Notes: a model not told the origin generated them from the letters alone. A stretch of 64,000 bases of DNA from Saccharospirillum sp040881935 (GCF_040881935.1 NZ_JBBECH010000026.1:66451-130450), one strand, 5' to 3'. Positions 43,835 to 53,648 are shown, counted from the first letter of the stretch. Program-made: numbers and translations.

Positions 43835-43875
43835 TATCTGAATATCCGTAGTGTCCAGACGGGGTGGGAAGCTAA

Positions 43876-45735
43876 ATGCTCCAGTTTTTCCGTAATGCAG
43901 CCAAGGGAGTGACGGGGAAGGTTATTGTCGCCGTTATCGTCGTTGCCTTTGCTTTTTTTGGTGCCGAGTCCATCGTCGGCATTGTGAACAGTTCCGACCC
44001 GATTGAAGTGAATGGTGAAGGCATCAGTGATGTCCAGGTGCAGAGACTGGTTCAGGAACGTCAGCAGCAATTGATTCAGCAGTTGGGTGAGAATGCGACC
44101 CCTGAATTATTGAACTCTGCCTTTATCCGGCAATCCGTTGTCAATGCACTGGTCAACGAAGAAATTCAGCGTCAGGCGACGGTCGATTTGGGCCTGACGG
44201 TTAGCGAAGCAGAAGTTAATCAGAGCATAGTTTCCATCGGTGCATTTCAGTCGAACGGTCGATTTGATGAAGAGGCGTTTCGCCGTTATATCGCGATCAA
44301 TGGCTTTACCCCCACTACGTTTCGCAGCCAGTTGAGCAGTCAAATTCGACTGGAACAAATGCAAGCGGGATTGGTGCAGTCAGCGTTCGAGCTTGAACGT
44401 GATGTAGAACGATCGGCAGCACTGGAAAACCAGCGTCGTGAAGTCACTTATCGCCGGTACAACGCAGAAGACTTTCTCGGTCAGGTTGAAGTCACCGATG
44501 AGGACGTTCAAGCCTATTACGATGCCAACAGCGACCAGTTTTTGAATCCGGAACAGGTTCAGGTTCGCTATGTCGTGCTGAACCAAAGTGATTTGATCCC
44601 GGATATGGTGGTCACGGATTCGGACATTGAGAGCCAGTACGATCGCTACGTTGCTGAAACCGAGGCCGAAACCTTACGTGAGGTTTCCCATATTCTGTTT
44701 GCCGCGAGTGACGACCCGATGGCAGCGGCAGAGGAAGCCCTGGCACGCATTGAGGCCGGTGAATCCTTTACCGATCTGGCCGCTGAGCTGTCTGATGACC
44801 CTGGCAGTTCTCTGGACGGTGGATTTCTCGGGGAATTGAGCGAAGGGCTCTACGTCGATGAATTCTACGATGCTGGCTTGAAATTGCAGAATGTAGGTGA
44901 CGTCAGTGACCCGGTGCAGACTGAATTCGGGGTGCACCTGATTCGTCTGGAAACCTTGGAGCAGGCCAACATCGAGTCTATGGATGAGGTTCGGGATACG
45001 CTGGAGCAGGCGGTCCGCGAGCGTAAAGCACGCGAAGAGTTTGGGTTGCTCGAAACCGACATGGCGGATATTGCCTTTCAGAGTGACCGGATCGAAGAGG
45101 TTGCAGAATCTTTCAATACGGGCGTTCAGACATCCGACTGGATTAACCGCAACAGTACCTCCGGCATCGCAGCCTCTGCTTCATTCGTTACAGCGGCGTT
45201 CTCCAACACTGTAGTAGACGATGGGCTGATCAGCGATGTGGTACGTCTCGAGAACGGTGGCCTGGCTGTCATGCAGCTGGAAGCCTATGAGCCGGAACAG
45301 GTGCAGGCACTGGAAGATGTGCGTGACCAGATAGTCGACATTGTGACCAATGAACAGGCTACCGAGCTGGCAGAACAGGCCGCGACCGATGACTTGAATC
45401 AAGTAAGATCGGAAGGTGTTGTAGCTGATGATCGCTGGGCTTCGCCTACTGTGATCGATCGTGACAACACCGAACTGCCCTCGAATCTGGTGCAGTTTAG
45501 CTTTGAATTGCCGCGCCCGGCGGCCGATGACCTTGCCGTTGAACGCTTCACCGCCGGCGAAACCGTCTATCTTGTTGCGGTGTTGTCAGTAATGGAAGGC
45601 GAGGTCTCTGACGATGTTCGCCAGTCGGTCGGCGACTATTTGGCTCAGCGTACTGGACAGGCTGATTATCAGAGTTTCTTTAACGCTCTGCGCACCTCAG
45701 CAGACGTGCAGATCAGCGGGGCTTTGTCCCAGTAA
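43876..45735 (+). CDS. ppiD: Periplasmic chaperone and PPIase-like protein PpiD
   Basis: 619 residues. Anchored by a single N-terminal membrane helix (residues 16-36, VIVAVIVVAFAFFGAE) with the rest in the periplasm, where it assists folding of proteins leaving the Sec translocon. SurA-like chaperone N-domain (about 40-220) and one parvulin domain (about 265-355) with REVSHILFAASDD, GESFTDLAAELSDDPGSS and GGFLGEL. In PpiD this domain is usually poorly active. Position after hupB is conserved. Confidence 0.95.
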   Translation: MLQFFRNAAKGVTGKVIVAVIVVAFAFFGAESIVGIVNSSDPIEVNGEGISDVQVQRLVQERQQQLIQQLGENATPELLNSAFIRQSVVNALVNEEIQRQATVDLGLTVSEAEVNQSIVSIGAFQSNGRFDEEAFRRYIAINGFTPTTFRSQLSSQIRLEQMQAGLVQSAFELERDVERSAALENQRREVTYRRYNAEDFLGQVEVTDEDVQAYYDANSDQFLNPEQVQVRYVVLNQSDLIPDMVVTDSDIESQYDRYVAETEAETLREVSHILFAASDDPMAAAEEALARIEAGESFTDLAAELSDDPGSSLDGGFLGELSEGLYVDEFYDAGLKLQNVGDVSDPVQTEFGVHLIRLETLEQANIESMDEVRDTLEQAVRERKAREEFGLLETDMADIAFQSDRIEEVAESFNTGVQTSDWINRNSTSGIAASASFVTAAFSNTVVDDGLISDVVRLENGGLAVMQLEAYEPEQVQALEDVRDQIVDIVTNEQATELAEQAATDDLNQVRSEGVVADDRWASPTVIDRDNTELPSNLVQFSFELPRPAADDLAVERFTAGETVYLVAVLSVMEGEVSDDVRQSVGDYLAQRTGQADYQSFFNALRTSADVQISGALSQ

Positions 45736-45796
45736 GTAAAAGGTATCTGGCTGACCGATGCGGTAAAGGCGTCGAGTCAGCTATACTGTGCATTGC

Positions 45797-45821
45797 AAAG
45801 GCCGCCTGAGCGGCCTTTTTT
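45797..45821 (+). terminator. Terminator after ppiD
   Basis: AAAGGCCGC-CTGA-GCGGCCTTT followed by Ts. Confidence 0.9.
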
Positions 45822-45838
45822 AATGGCGGGAGCCAGAC

Positions 45839-46081
45839 ATGAGTTCACAGCATCAGAAGCTGACCCAGTTACTGGATGAAAATGCCATCACGGAAGAGGA
45901 CTTCGCTTATTGCCTGGGGATCGAGCCAACCCAGGCGGTCAGACTGTGTTCCGGCAAAAAGGCGTTAACCCCCAAACTGGCCCGTCAAATAGAACAGACG
46001 TTCTCCAAGCCCGCTTATTGGCTGGATGAAACGAAGGCAACGGCACAGAACACCGGGCCAAGTTTTGATCTGTTCGGATAG
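45839..46081 (+). CDS. Small HigA/XRE-like helix-turn-helix protein
   Basis: 80 residues. The region DENAITEEDFAYCLGIEPTQ followed by ALTPKLARQIEQTFSKPAYWLD has the layout of an XRE/HigA antitoxin DNA-binding domain (helix, helix, recognition helix and the closing KPAYWLD). No toxin gene is next to it, and the polar C-terminus (QNTGPSFDLFG) is untypical. It lies 17 bp before kdsC and may share its transcript. A stand-alone regulator is likely; target unknown. Confidence 0.6.
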   Translation: MSSQHQKLTQLLDENAITEEDFAYCLGIEPTQAVRLCSGKKALTPKLARQIEQTFSKPAYWLDETKATAQNTGPSFDLFG

Positions 46082-46097
46082 TCGGGAGGGTTCTATT

Positions 46098-46661
46098 ATG
46101 AACGAGGAGCAGAGCTCGTCATTGAGTGATATCAGGCTGGTAGCCTTTGATGTCGACGGCGTGTTAACCGATGGTCGGTTGTATTACGGGCCTGAAGGTG
46201 AATCGCTAAAGGTGTTTCATGTTAGAGACGGGGTCGCTTTGAAGGTACTCCCCGATGTGGGCATTGAGGTTGCCGTGGTGTCCGCAAAGGACAGCCCGGC
46301 GCTGCGAGCCAGGCTCAGTGACCTGGGCGTTCAGCATGCGTTCGTGGGGTGCCACGACAAACTGCACCGCCTGCAGGCATTGTCTGACGAACTGGGGCTG
46401 GCACCCCATCAGGTGGCCTTTGTCGGGGATGACCTGGTGGATCTGAAAGTAATGGACTGGTGTGGGTGCGGGCTGGCGCCTGCTGACGCCTACAGCCTGG
46501 TGCTGGAGCGGGCCGATAGGGTATTAACAGTCAGCGGCGGGCAGGGCGTTGCGCGCTGCGTGGCTGACCTGATTCTCAACGCCCAGGGGTTGTATGATCA
46601 GGCCTATAGCCTGGCAGCAGACGCCCATTTCGAACGGAAACGGGACTCTGCTGCCCAGTAA
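46098..46661 (+). CDS. kdsC: 3-deoxy-D-manno-octulosonate 8-phosphate phosphatase
   Basis: 187 residues from ATG 46098, preceded by GGGAGGG. Tetrameric HAD phosphatase of the C0 (capless) type that releases KDO from KDO-8-phosphate. Motif I is VAFDVDGVLTDGRLYYG, motif II the VVSAKDS stretch, motif III HDK and motif IV VAFVGDDLVDLKVM. Convergent with kdsA, which makes its substrate. Motif II normally reads ITGR, so VVSAK is a mild deviation. Confidence 0.93.
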   Translation: MNEEQSSSLSDIRLVAFDVDGVLTDGRLYYGPEGESLKVFHVRDGVALKVLPDVGIEVAVVSAKDSPALRARLSDLGVQHAFVGCHDKLHRLQALSDELGLAPHQVAFVGDDLVDLKVMDWCGCGLAPADAYSLVLERADRVLTVSGGQGVARCVADLILNAQGLYDQAYSLAADAHFERKRDSAAQ

Positions 46662-46683
46662 CTCCCTGCCAATGCCCGCCCTG

Positions 46684-47529
46684 TTAGCCGGTAATTAAGT
46701 CGGGCTGACCTTTAATGAAGTCATCCAGTGCCTTCATTTGCGCCAGGAAAGGTTTTAGTTGCTCCAGGGGCAGGGCACTGGGGCCGTCGCATTTGGCCTG
46801 GTCAGGGTCCGGGTGTGATTCCAGGAACAAGCCAGCGATTTTCTGCGACATGCCAGCCCGGGCCAGATCCGTTACCTGAGCCCGCCGGCCATCGGCCGAG
46901 TCGGAACGCCCGCCGGGCTTTTGTAAGGCATGGGTCACGTCAAAAATAACCGGGTACCCGGTTTGTTTCATGATGCCGAAACCGAGCATATCGACCACCA
47001 GATTGTTGTACCCGAACGAGGTGCCGCGTTCGCACAGAATCAGCTGATCGTTACCGGCTTCCTCGCATTTACGCAGAATGTGCGCCATTTCATGAGGGGC
47101 CAGAAACTGGGCTTTCTTGATGTTGATGACGGCGCCGGTTTTAGCCATCGCCATGACCAGATCGGTCTGACGGGACAAAAAAGCCGGTAACTGAATCACA
47201 TCGGCGACCTCGGCGGCAGGCTGACACTGATGGGGTTCGTGCACGTCGGTGATAACGGGCACATTGAAAGTTTGTTTGATCTCCTGCAGTATCTTCAATC
47301 CTTCGTCCAGACCCGGTCCCCGGTAGCCAGCGATCGAACTGCGATTGGCCTTGTCGAAACTGGCCTTGAAGATGTAGGGAATGCCCAATTCTTCGGCGAT
47401 CCTGACATACTGTTCTGCCATGGTCATCGCCAGATCCCGGCTTTCAATGACGTTGATGCCGCCAAACAGAGTAAACGGCTTGTCGTTACCGACGGCCAGG
47501 TTTTGAACAGAGATAGCACGCTGTTGCAT
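46684..47529 (-). CDS. kdsA: KDO-8-phosphate synthase
   Basis: 281 residues from ATG 47529, with AAGGGAC before it. Condenses phosphoenolpyruvate and arabinose-5-phosphate to KDO-8-phosphate for lipopolysaccharide core. TIM-barrel motifs: LFGGINVIESRDLAM, YIFKASFDKANRSS, GPGLDEGLKIL, TDVHEPHQ, QLPAFLSRQTDLV, ERGTSFGYNNLVVDM, FDVTHALQKPGG. No cysteine metal site, so the metal-independent class. Not next to pyrG and eno as in many relatives. Confidence 0.96.
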   Translation of the reverse strand: MQQRAISVQNLAVGNDKPFTLFGGINVIESRDLAMTMAEQYVRIAEELGIPYIFKASFDKANRSSIAGYRGPGLDEGLKILQEIKQTFNVPVITDVHEPHQCQPAAEVADVIQLPAFLSRQTDLVMAMAKTGAVINIKKAQFLAPHEMAHILRKCEEAGNDQLILCERGTSFGYNNLVVDMLGFGIMKQTGYPVIFDVTHALQKPGGRSDSADGRRAQVTDLARAGMSQKIAGLFLESHPDPDQAKCDGPSALPLEQLKPFLAQMKALDDFIKGQPDLITG

Positions 47530-47593
47530 AACAGTGTCCCTTATGAATTTGGCTGCCATTGTAGCCGTTGACCGCGAGAAGCTAAACCTGCCC

Positions 47594-49723
47594 ATGCTCC
47601 CCCCCGAACTGAAAGAGACCATTCAGACCGCGTACAGCGAGTATCTGACCGCCCGCGATCTCAAGGCGCGCAGTGGTCAGAAGCACATGCTGGCGCACAT
47701 TGCCCGTACCTTGTCTGAGGTCGAGCTGTCGGCCGAGGGTGAGCGTCAGGGGGCCGCGCCGATTGCGGTGGTCGAGGCGGGCACCGGTACCGGCAAAACC
47801 ATCGGTTATGCGCTCAGTGCCATCCCCATTGCACAGCATTTTGACAAGCGACTGGTCATCGCCACGGCCACCGTGGCGCTGCAGGAGCAGGTAGTGCAAA
47901 AGGATATCCCCGATATCCTGGCGTCGAGCGGCCTGAGCTTCAATGCGGTTCTGGCCAAGGGTCGCGGCCGCTACCTGTGCCTGCAGCGACTGGAACAAAG
48001 CATTCAAATGCAGGAAGGGGCCGTGACTGCTTTGTCTCTGTTTGAAGAGACCATGGCGGACGATGAAGCGGCCTTGCAGGTCTACACGGACATGCTGGAC
48101 CAGTTTGGGCGAGGGCAGTGGAACGGAGATCGGGATCAGTGGCCAGACCGCCTTGACGATCAGCTGTGGCGGCCGGTCACATCGACTCACCGGGAGTGCC
48201 TGAATCGACGCTGCCCACATTTTCAGAACTGCCCGTTCTACGAGACGCGCAAGGAACTGGAAGATGCCGACGTCATCATTGCTAACCACGACCTGGTGAT
48301 GGCTGACCTGGCGCTGGGCGGCGGGGTTATTTTACCCGCGCCAGCGCAGACCATTTATGTGTTCGATGAAGGGCATCATCTACCGGATAAGGGGTTGTCT
48401 CACTTTGCCAGCCAATTGCCGTTCAAGCAGACGTTGAACCAGATTGAAGGCTGGCGAAAACAACTGCCCAAAGTCAGACTGGAACTGGCCTATGGTGATA
48501 CCGAAGAGACCATGCTGGACCAACTGGAAGCGGCGATGGGGGATGCCCACCTGTGCCTGACGGACGCCTGGGGAGCGCTGGCACCGGTGCGTCAGCGCCT
48601 CGACGGACATTTGTCGACACTCACCGTGCACGACCCGGATTGGCTTGCCCAGACGCAAGCCTTGCTGGCACCACTCGAGCACCCTCTGAAGCAACTGTGT
48701 AACGCTCTGCTGCGCCTTGATGAGGCGGTTCGCAAGCGACTGTCGGCCTCGCAGGATGTCGATGAAAAAGGGCGCCTGGAACAAACCCTGCCGCTGCTTG
48801 GTCGCTGGATGGGCCGGGCCGAGCCAGCACGCGATCTGGTGGTTGCCTGGCGGCAGGAAGACAAAGCGGAAGCGCCACCGACGGCCCGCTGGTTCGATAA
48901 CATCGACTTGCCGGACTATCAGGATCTGGTGTTGAACGCGAGCCCGGTGTCGGCACAGTCTATTCTGCGCCAGCATATCTGGAACCGCTGTTTTGGAGCC
49001 ATTATCACCTCGGCGACCCTGACCATCGCCGGGGATTTCAATCGCTTTGCCTTGCAGTCGGGCTTGCCCGACCATACCGGCTACCTGCAGGTATCGAGTC
49101 CGTTTGATTATCAGTCCCGGGTTGTGGCACGTGTTCCGGCCATCGCCTGCGATGGTGGTCTGCGCGAGGCACACACCACGGCGATGATCGAAGCGGTGCA
49201 GGAATATTTGCCAACGTCGACCGGTAATTTGGTGCTGTTTTCGTCGCGCCAGCAGATGAACGAGGTGTATCGTGGCCTGAGTGCCGACTGGCAGGAGCGG
49301 GTAACCCTGCAGGATGCCTTGCCCAAAAACGCGCTGATTAATCATCACCGGGAACGGCTCGAAAGCGGTCAGGGTTCTACGTTATTTGGCCTGGCCAGTT
49401 TGGCTGAGGGCGTGGATTTGCCGGGGAATTATCTGACCCATCTGATGATTGCCAAGCTGCCGTTTGCAACGCCCGACGACCCGATACTGTCGACGCTATC
49501 GTTGTGGCTGGAGCAGCGCGGGTCTAATCCCTTCGCGCAGGTCAGTTTGCCGACGGCCATTATTCGTCTGGTGCAGGCTTGCGGCCGCCTGATACGCAAT
49601 GAGTCAGACAGCGGCACACTCTGGTTTATGGACAGACGCCTGATCGACAAGCGTTATGGCTCCCTGGTACGCCAGTCACTGCCGGATTACCGGTGGGAAG
49701 TGGAGCCCCCGGCACCGCGCTAG
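47594..49723 (+). CDS. dinG: DinG-family ATP-dependent DNA helicase
   Basis: 709 residues if translation starts at ATG 47594 (MLPPELKETIQTAYSEY, the expected DinG N-terminus); the frame is open to a GTG at 47534. Superfamily 2, XPD-like 5'-3' helicase. Walker A VVEAGTGTGKTIGYA (residues about 60-75), four iron-sulfur cysteines (RYLCLQRL; RECLNRRCPHFQNCPF), the DEGHH box in IYVFDEGHHLPD, and late motifs SLAEGVDLPG and QACGRLIRNESDSG. It resolves R-loops and other structures. The start region overlaps the divergent kdsA leader. No LexA box is seen. YoaA is the near alternative. Confidence 0.88.
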   Translation: MLPPELKETIQTAYSEYLTARDLKARSGQKHMLAHIARTLSEVELSAEGERQGAAPIAVVEAGTGTGKTIGYALSAIPIAQHFDKRLVIATATVALQEQVVQKDIPDILASSGLSFNAVLAKGRGRYLCLQRLEQSIQMQEGAVTALSLFEETMADDEAALQVYTDMLDQFGRGQWNGDRDQWPDRLDDQLWRPVTSTHRECLNRRCPHFQNCPFYETRKELEDADVIIANHDLVMADLALGGGVILPAPAQTIYVFDEGHHLPDKGLSHFASQLPFKQTLNQIEGWRKQLPKVRLELAYGDTEETMLDQLEAAMGDAHLCLTDAWGALAPVRQRLDGHLSTLTVHDPDWLAQTQALLAPLEHPLKQLCNALLRLDEAVRKRLSASQDVDEKGRLEQTLPLLGRWMGRAEPARDLVVAWRQEDKAEAPPTARWFDNIDLPDYQDLVLNASPVSAQSILRQHIWNRCFGAIITSATLTIAGDFNRFALQSGLPDHTGYLQVSSPFDYQSRVVARVPAIACDGGLREAHTTAMIEAVQEYLPTSTGNLVLFSSRQQMNEVYRGLSADWQERVTLQDALPKNALINHHRERLESGQGSTLFGLASLAEGVDLPGNYLTHLMIAKLPFATPDDPILSTLSLWLEQRGSNPFAQVSLPTAIIRLVQACGRLIRNESDSGTLWFMDRRLIDKRYGSLVRQSLPDYRWEVEPPAPR

Positions 49724-49741
49724 CTGGTTAGGCGGGAATAC

Positions 49742-50815
49742 TCAAAGATCCTGTGAGTCCAACATTGACCGGGACAGGGTGCCTCTGGGCAACTGCATGG
49801 TAATACAATGCAGGCTGCCAAATTGTTCGATCAGGGCGCGGCAGGGCAAGCCGACTACACGATGACCGGGAAAGGCTTCGGCTAACCGTTCCAGCGCCAC
49901 TCCATCCTGCGGCACGCCGTAGGTTGGCACCAGAAGGACCTGATTGGCCACCAGGAAATTGGCGTAGGTCGCGGGTAATCGCTGTCCTTCCTGATTGTAT
50001 TGAGCGTCTGGCCAGGGCAGTTCTACCAGACGGTAAGGAGTACCCTGGGCATCGGTGAACGTTTCCAGCTCCGACTTCATGGCATAGAGCCTGTCATAGT
50101 GCTCGTCGGCCACATCCTGACAGCCCTGGAATACCAGGACGCCCTCTGGTGCAAAACGCGCCAGGGTATCAATGTGAGCGTCGGTGTCGTCACCGGCCAG
50201 CGCACCGTTTTGCAACCACAATACCTGATCAACACCGAACCAGTCTTTCAACCGCGATTCGACGGTGTGGCGGGAAGTTTCTGAATTCCGGTTTGGGTTC
50301 AGCAGACAGGTTGTTGTGGTCAGCAGGGTTCCCCGACCGTCTGATTCGATGCTGCCACCTTCGAGCACCCAATCGATACGTTGCATCGATGCGGCAAACA
50401 GCGCTTTTTCAGCCATGTTCTGGTTCAGCTCGTTGTCCAGCCGGGCATCGAATTTACCCCCCCAGCCGTTAAACGTGAAATCGAGTAACATTGGCTGGTC
50501 GTCGTCCAACACGGTAATGGGGCCGTGATCGCGGGCCCAGGTGTCGTTACTGTCGACCAGGATTAGATGGCAGCGCGCCTGGTTAATGCCATCGCGCTCG
50601 AACAAGACGGTGAGTCGGTCGGTATCGATGCTGGAGTGCACCTGAATCAGCACATCCTGGGTGTGGCTGAGCGTACTGAGCAGATCCAGGTAAACGTCTT
50701 CGGCTTCGGCCATAGCGTCGGCCCAGTCGCTGTCGGGGTGGGGCCAGGTAATCAGAATGGCGTCCTGTGGATACCATTCAGCGGGCAGGTAGCGTTGGCT
50801 CATAGACTTGGTCAT
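49742..50815 (-). CDS. aguA: Agmatine deiminase family protein
   Basis: 357 residues from ATG 50815 (an ATG four codons on and a GTG one codon earlier are alternatives). Guanidino-modifying fold that converts agmatine to N-carbamoylputrescine and ammonia. Catalytic blocks: NDTWARDHGPITV, VLEGGSIESDGRGTLLTTT, DDTDAHIDTLARF, and the nucleophile Cys in FGSLHCITMQLPRG. No aguB lies beside it, so the next enzyme of the putrescine route is elsewhere. The EGGSIESDG region and CLLNPNRN fit agmatine rather than peptidyl-arginine substrate, but this is by pattern only. Confidence 0.88.
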   Translation of the reverse strand: MTKSMSQRYLPAEWYPQDAILITWPHPDSDWADAMAEAEDVYLDLLSTLSHTQDVLIQVHSSIDTDRLTVLFERDGINQARCHLILVDSNDTWARDHGPITVLDDDQPMLLDFTFNGWGGKFDARLDNELNQNMAEKALFAASMQRIDWVLEGGSIESDGRGTLLTTTTCLLNPNRNSETSRHTVESRLKDWFGVDQVLWLQNGALAGDDTDAHIDTLARFAPEGVLVFQGCQDVADEHYDRLYAMKSELETFTDAQGTPYRLVELPWPDAQYNQEGQRLPATYANFLVANQVLLVPTYGVPQDGVALERLAEAFPGHRVVGLPCRALIEQFGSLHCITMQLPRGTLSRSMLDSQDL

Positions 50816-51136
50816 CACGCCTGAAATAAAAAGGGCAGGCAGTATACAGGCTGTCTTCGACTTTTGCTTGTTTGTCGGCCTCTGATTGACGTTCTGTTAC
50901 ACCCCGGGTCGTTCGCTGCGATTTTGCGCCTGTACTGTTCTTTTATAACACGGCAACCTGATGCAGTTCTGGAAAATAATAGGCGATGGCAGAGCGCCCC
51001 TTTTTGGATAGACGAAATCAAGTGGACAGGGTGAATGTCCATTCCACGTTAACTAATGTAACGAAGACGAAAAGCTCATACCCTGAACCTGAGTGTACCT
51101 AAAATGGTCTTGGCACGCTCAGGGCAGGGTGGTTTA
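50816..51136. other. aguA-lolC intergenic region
   Basis: 321 bases between divergent genes. It must hold promoters for both, and a TTTTATAACACGG box at about 50941 is a possible -10 region for lolC. I see no RNA gene, repeat or small frame worth naming. Confidence 0.3.
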
Positions 51137-52390
51137 ATGCCCGCCATGCTGAATAATATCCCGCTTTTGGTCGGTTTGCGTTATTTGCGCGCCCGCCGCA
51201 GAAATCATTTTATATCCTTCATTTCCGGCGTCTCGATGATTGGCCTGACCTTGGGGGTCATGGTGTTGATCATCGTCTTGTCAGTTATGAACGGCTTCGA
51301 CCGTGAATTGCGCAATCGAATTCTCGGTATGGTGCCGCACGCCACTCTGTCGCAACCGGGCGAAATGTCAGACTGGCAATCGGTGGTTAACACCGTCACT
51401 GAGCATCCGCAGGTGCTCGGAGCCAGCCCCTATACGGAAAGTCAGGGCATGCTGGTAGGGCGGTCCCAAACCAAAGGCGCCCTGATCAATGGTGTTGATC
51501 CGCAGACGCTGGCTGATGTTTCCATTTTGCCCAATCACATGGTGTCCGGATCACTGGAGCCGTTAGTCGAAGGCGGCTTTGGCATTGTACTGGGTGACAT
51601 TATGGCGCGCACGCTGGGTGTGGGCGTCGGCGACAAAGTTACCATGATGGTGCCAGAAGTAACCGTTAACCTGGCCGGTGTAACGCCCCGATTCAAGCGG
51701 TTTGAAGTCGTTGGCACCTTTTCTGTGGGTGCCGAACTCGACGCAAATCTGGCCGTTGTTCACATGACGGATTTGGGCCGGATTCTGCGTTACGGTAATG
51801 CGGTTGATGGTGTTCATTTGAAAGTGGACGACCTCTTTGACGCCCGGCGTATTGGTGTGGAGGCCGGGCGCGAATTAACCGGGCGCTATCTGGTCAGTGA
51901 CTGGAGCCGGACTCAGGGTAACCTGTTCCAGGCCATTCAAATGGAAAAACGCATGGTCGGTCTGCTGCTGTTTATGATTGTCGCCGTCGCCGTATTTAAC
52001 ATCGTATCGAGCCTGGTTATGGTTGTGACCGACAAGCAGGGCGAGATTGCCATCTTGCGCACCCTGGGCGCTCGCACCGGGCAAATTATGGGGATATTCA
52101 TAGTGCAAGGCACGGCCATCGGGCTAATCGGTATCACCCTGGGGGTTGTTCTGGGTGTGATCGGTGCCTGGTCGGTGGCGGACATCATTGCCTGGTTTGA
52201 ACAACTGCTGAATATCCAGTTTCTGAATGCCGAGGTTTATTTTATCAGTTACATACCGTCTGAACTAAAGTGGTCTGACGTTCGCCTCATTGCAGCGTCG
52301 ACGTTTGTGATCAGCGTTCTGGCAACGCTGTATCCTGCCTGGCGTGCTTCGCGCATTTCACCAGCGGAGGCACTGCGTTATGAGTCTTGA
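51137..52390 (+). CDS. lolC: Lipoprotein-releasing ABC transporter permease
   Basis: 417 residues from ATG 51137, with AGGGTGG just before it. Inner-membrane subunit that extracts outer-membrane lipoproteins for transfer to LolA. First membrane helix about 24-50 (FISFISGVSMIGLTLGVMVL), a periplasmic domain of about 215 residues, then three C-terminal helices with the coupling-loop region GEIAILRTLGARTGQI and the closing YPAWRASRISPAEALRYE. Only one permease gene is adjacent to lolD, so it may be LolC, LolE or a LolF that acts as a homodimer. Overlaps lolD by 11 bp. Confidence 0.92.
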   Translation: MPAMLNNIPLLVGLRYLRARRRNHFISFISGVSMIGLTLGVMVLIIVLSVMNGFDRELRNRILGMVPHATLSQPGEMSDWQSVVNTVTEHPQVLGASPYTESQGMLVGRSQTKGALINGVDPQTLADVSILPNHMVSGSLEPLVEGGFGIVLGDIMARTLGVGVGDKVTMMVPEVTVNLAGVTPRFKRFEVVGTFSVGAELDANLAVVHMTDLGRILRYGNAVDGVHLKVDDLFDARRIGVEAGRELTGRYLVSDWSRTQGNLFQAIQMEKRMVGLLLFMIVAVAVFNIVSSLVMVVTDKQGEIAILRTLGARTGQIMGIFIVQGTAIGLIGITLGVVLGVIGAWSVADIIAWFEQLLNIQFLNAEVYFISYIPSELKWSDVRLIAASTFVISVLATLYPAWRASRISPAEALRYES

Positions 52391-53063
52391 TGTGTTGCGT
52401 TGCGAAAACGTGGGTCGGTTTTTCAACATGGGCCCCGAGCAGGTTGAGGTATTGCACGACATCAATTTCTCCATAAACCCCGGTGAACTGGTCAGCATTG
52501 TCGGCAGCAGTGGGTCGGGAAAAACGACACTGCTGAATTTACTGGCCGGACTGGATTCTCCCAGTGTCGGCGAGGTTTATATGGCAGACCAGGCGATGTC
52601 GACTCTGAGCGATCGCCGTCGCGCTCAGTTGCGCAATCAGCACATGGGCTTTGTGTTTCAGTTCCACCACCTGCTGCCTGAATTTACCGCACTGGAAAAT
52701 ATCCTGTTGCCACAAGTAATAGGGGGCACGAATTCTGCGGAAACCGAACCCAGAGCAATGCAACTGCTGGAACGAGTGGGATTGCGTGATCGGGCCCGGC
52801 ACCGGCCCGCCGAATTGTCCGGTGGTGAGCGCCAGCGAGTGGCCATTGCCCGGGCGCTGATCAATCATCCGCCCGTGGTATTAATGGACGAGCCAACCGG
52901 GAACCTTGACGATACGACCTCGGAGCAGGTTCATGAGCTGATCATGGAACTAAACCGCGACCTGGACTCCAGTTTCATCGTCGTTACCCATAACCAGGAT
53001 TGGGCTCGCCAGATGCCCAAGCAATACCTGCTAAAACGCGGTCGCCTCGAACAATCCCGCTAA
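52380..53063 (+). CDS. lolD: Lipoprotein-releasing ABC transporter ATPase
   Basis: 227 residues. Walker A IVGSSGSGKTTLLNLLAG, signature LSGGERQRVAIARAL, Walker B VVLMDEPTGNLD and the switch His in VVTHNQDWA. Drives the permease encoded just before; the ATG lies 11 bp before the lolC stop, giving translational coupling. Length is normal. Ends 4 bp into the convergent DUF2062 gene. Confidence 0.96.
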   Translation: MSLDVLRCENVGRFFNMGPEQVEVLHDINFSINPGELVSIVGSSGSGKTTLLNLLAGLDSPSVGEVYMADQAMSTLSDRRRAQLRNQHMGFVFQFHHLLPEFTALENILLPQVIGGTNSAETEPRAMQLLERVGLRDRARHRPAELSGGERQRVAIARALINHPPVVLMDEPTGNLDDTTSEQVHELIMELNRDLDSSFIVVTHNQDWARQMPKQYLLKRGRLEQSR

Positions 53064-53590
53064 ACACCTCGTCGCAGTTGCCGTAACCGGTTGCGGCGAC
53101 GACGATTTAAGCGCATTCGCCAATGGTAGAGGCCGCTGATGGTGAAGTACCCGATCGGTGCCAGTACCAACCCGCATATAATACCCCCCAGGAACGTCGG
53201 CCAATACAAATCCATGATCAGGGTCGAACCCCATCCCTTATGTTGAATTGTTTCGAACGCGATCACAGATCGGCCAGTTAATTGCGCGCCAAGCCAGTAA
53301 GTGCCATAGAATATCACCGGCATCGTGAACGGATTACTGAGCCAGACAAGGGCCAGAGAGACGGGCAGATTGGCGGTAAAAAAAAGCGCGGCCAATGCGG
53401 CCAGTGGCATTTGACCGGGAATCGGGAGTAACGCCACGAACAACCCGATGGCAAACGCACGCGCGACACTGCGGCGATTCAAATGCCAGATACCAGGCTC
53501 ATGCAACCAGTGACCAAATCGATTCAGGCCAGGCAGTTGTCTGATGCGGTCGGGGTGGGGCATCCACTTTTGCAGGGTGCGGCGGGGCAT
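53060..53590 (-). CDS. DUF2062 membrane protein
   Basis: 176 residues with three or so hydrophobic segments (about 50-72, 77-98 and 130-155). The core RRSVARAFAIGLFVALLPIPGQM and LSNPFTMPVIFYGTYWLG are typical of DUF2062, a family of unknown role found near comEC and lol genes in gammaproteobacteria. The tail is strongly basic (RLNRRRRNRLRQLRRG). Divergent from comEC by 58 bp. Confidence 0.9.
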   Translation of the reverse strand: MPRRTLQKWMPHPDRIRQLPGLNRFGHWLHEPGIWHLNRRSVARAFAIGLFVALLPIPGQMPLAALAALFFTANLPVSLALVWLSNPFTMPVIFYGTYWLGAQLTGRSVIAFETIQHKGWGSTLIMDLYWPTFLGGIICGLVLAPIGYFTISGLYHWRMRLNRRRRNRLRQLRRGV

Positions 53591-53648
53591 GGCAGAGACG
53601 TACTTAGAATAGAAAGACAGTATGCCTATTTAAAGGAGCTTGCACTAT

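Noticed and set aside
48380..49348. 322-codon minus-strand frame inside dinG
   Set aside because: Antisense to conserved helicase motifs, with biased Arg/Gln-rich composition and no ribosome site.
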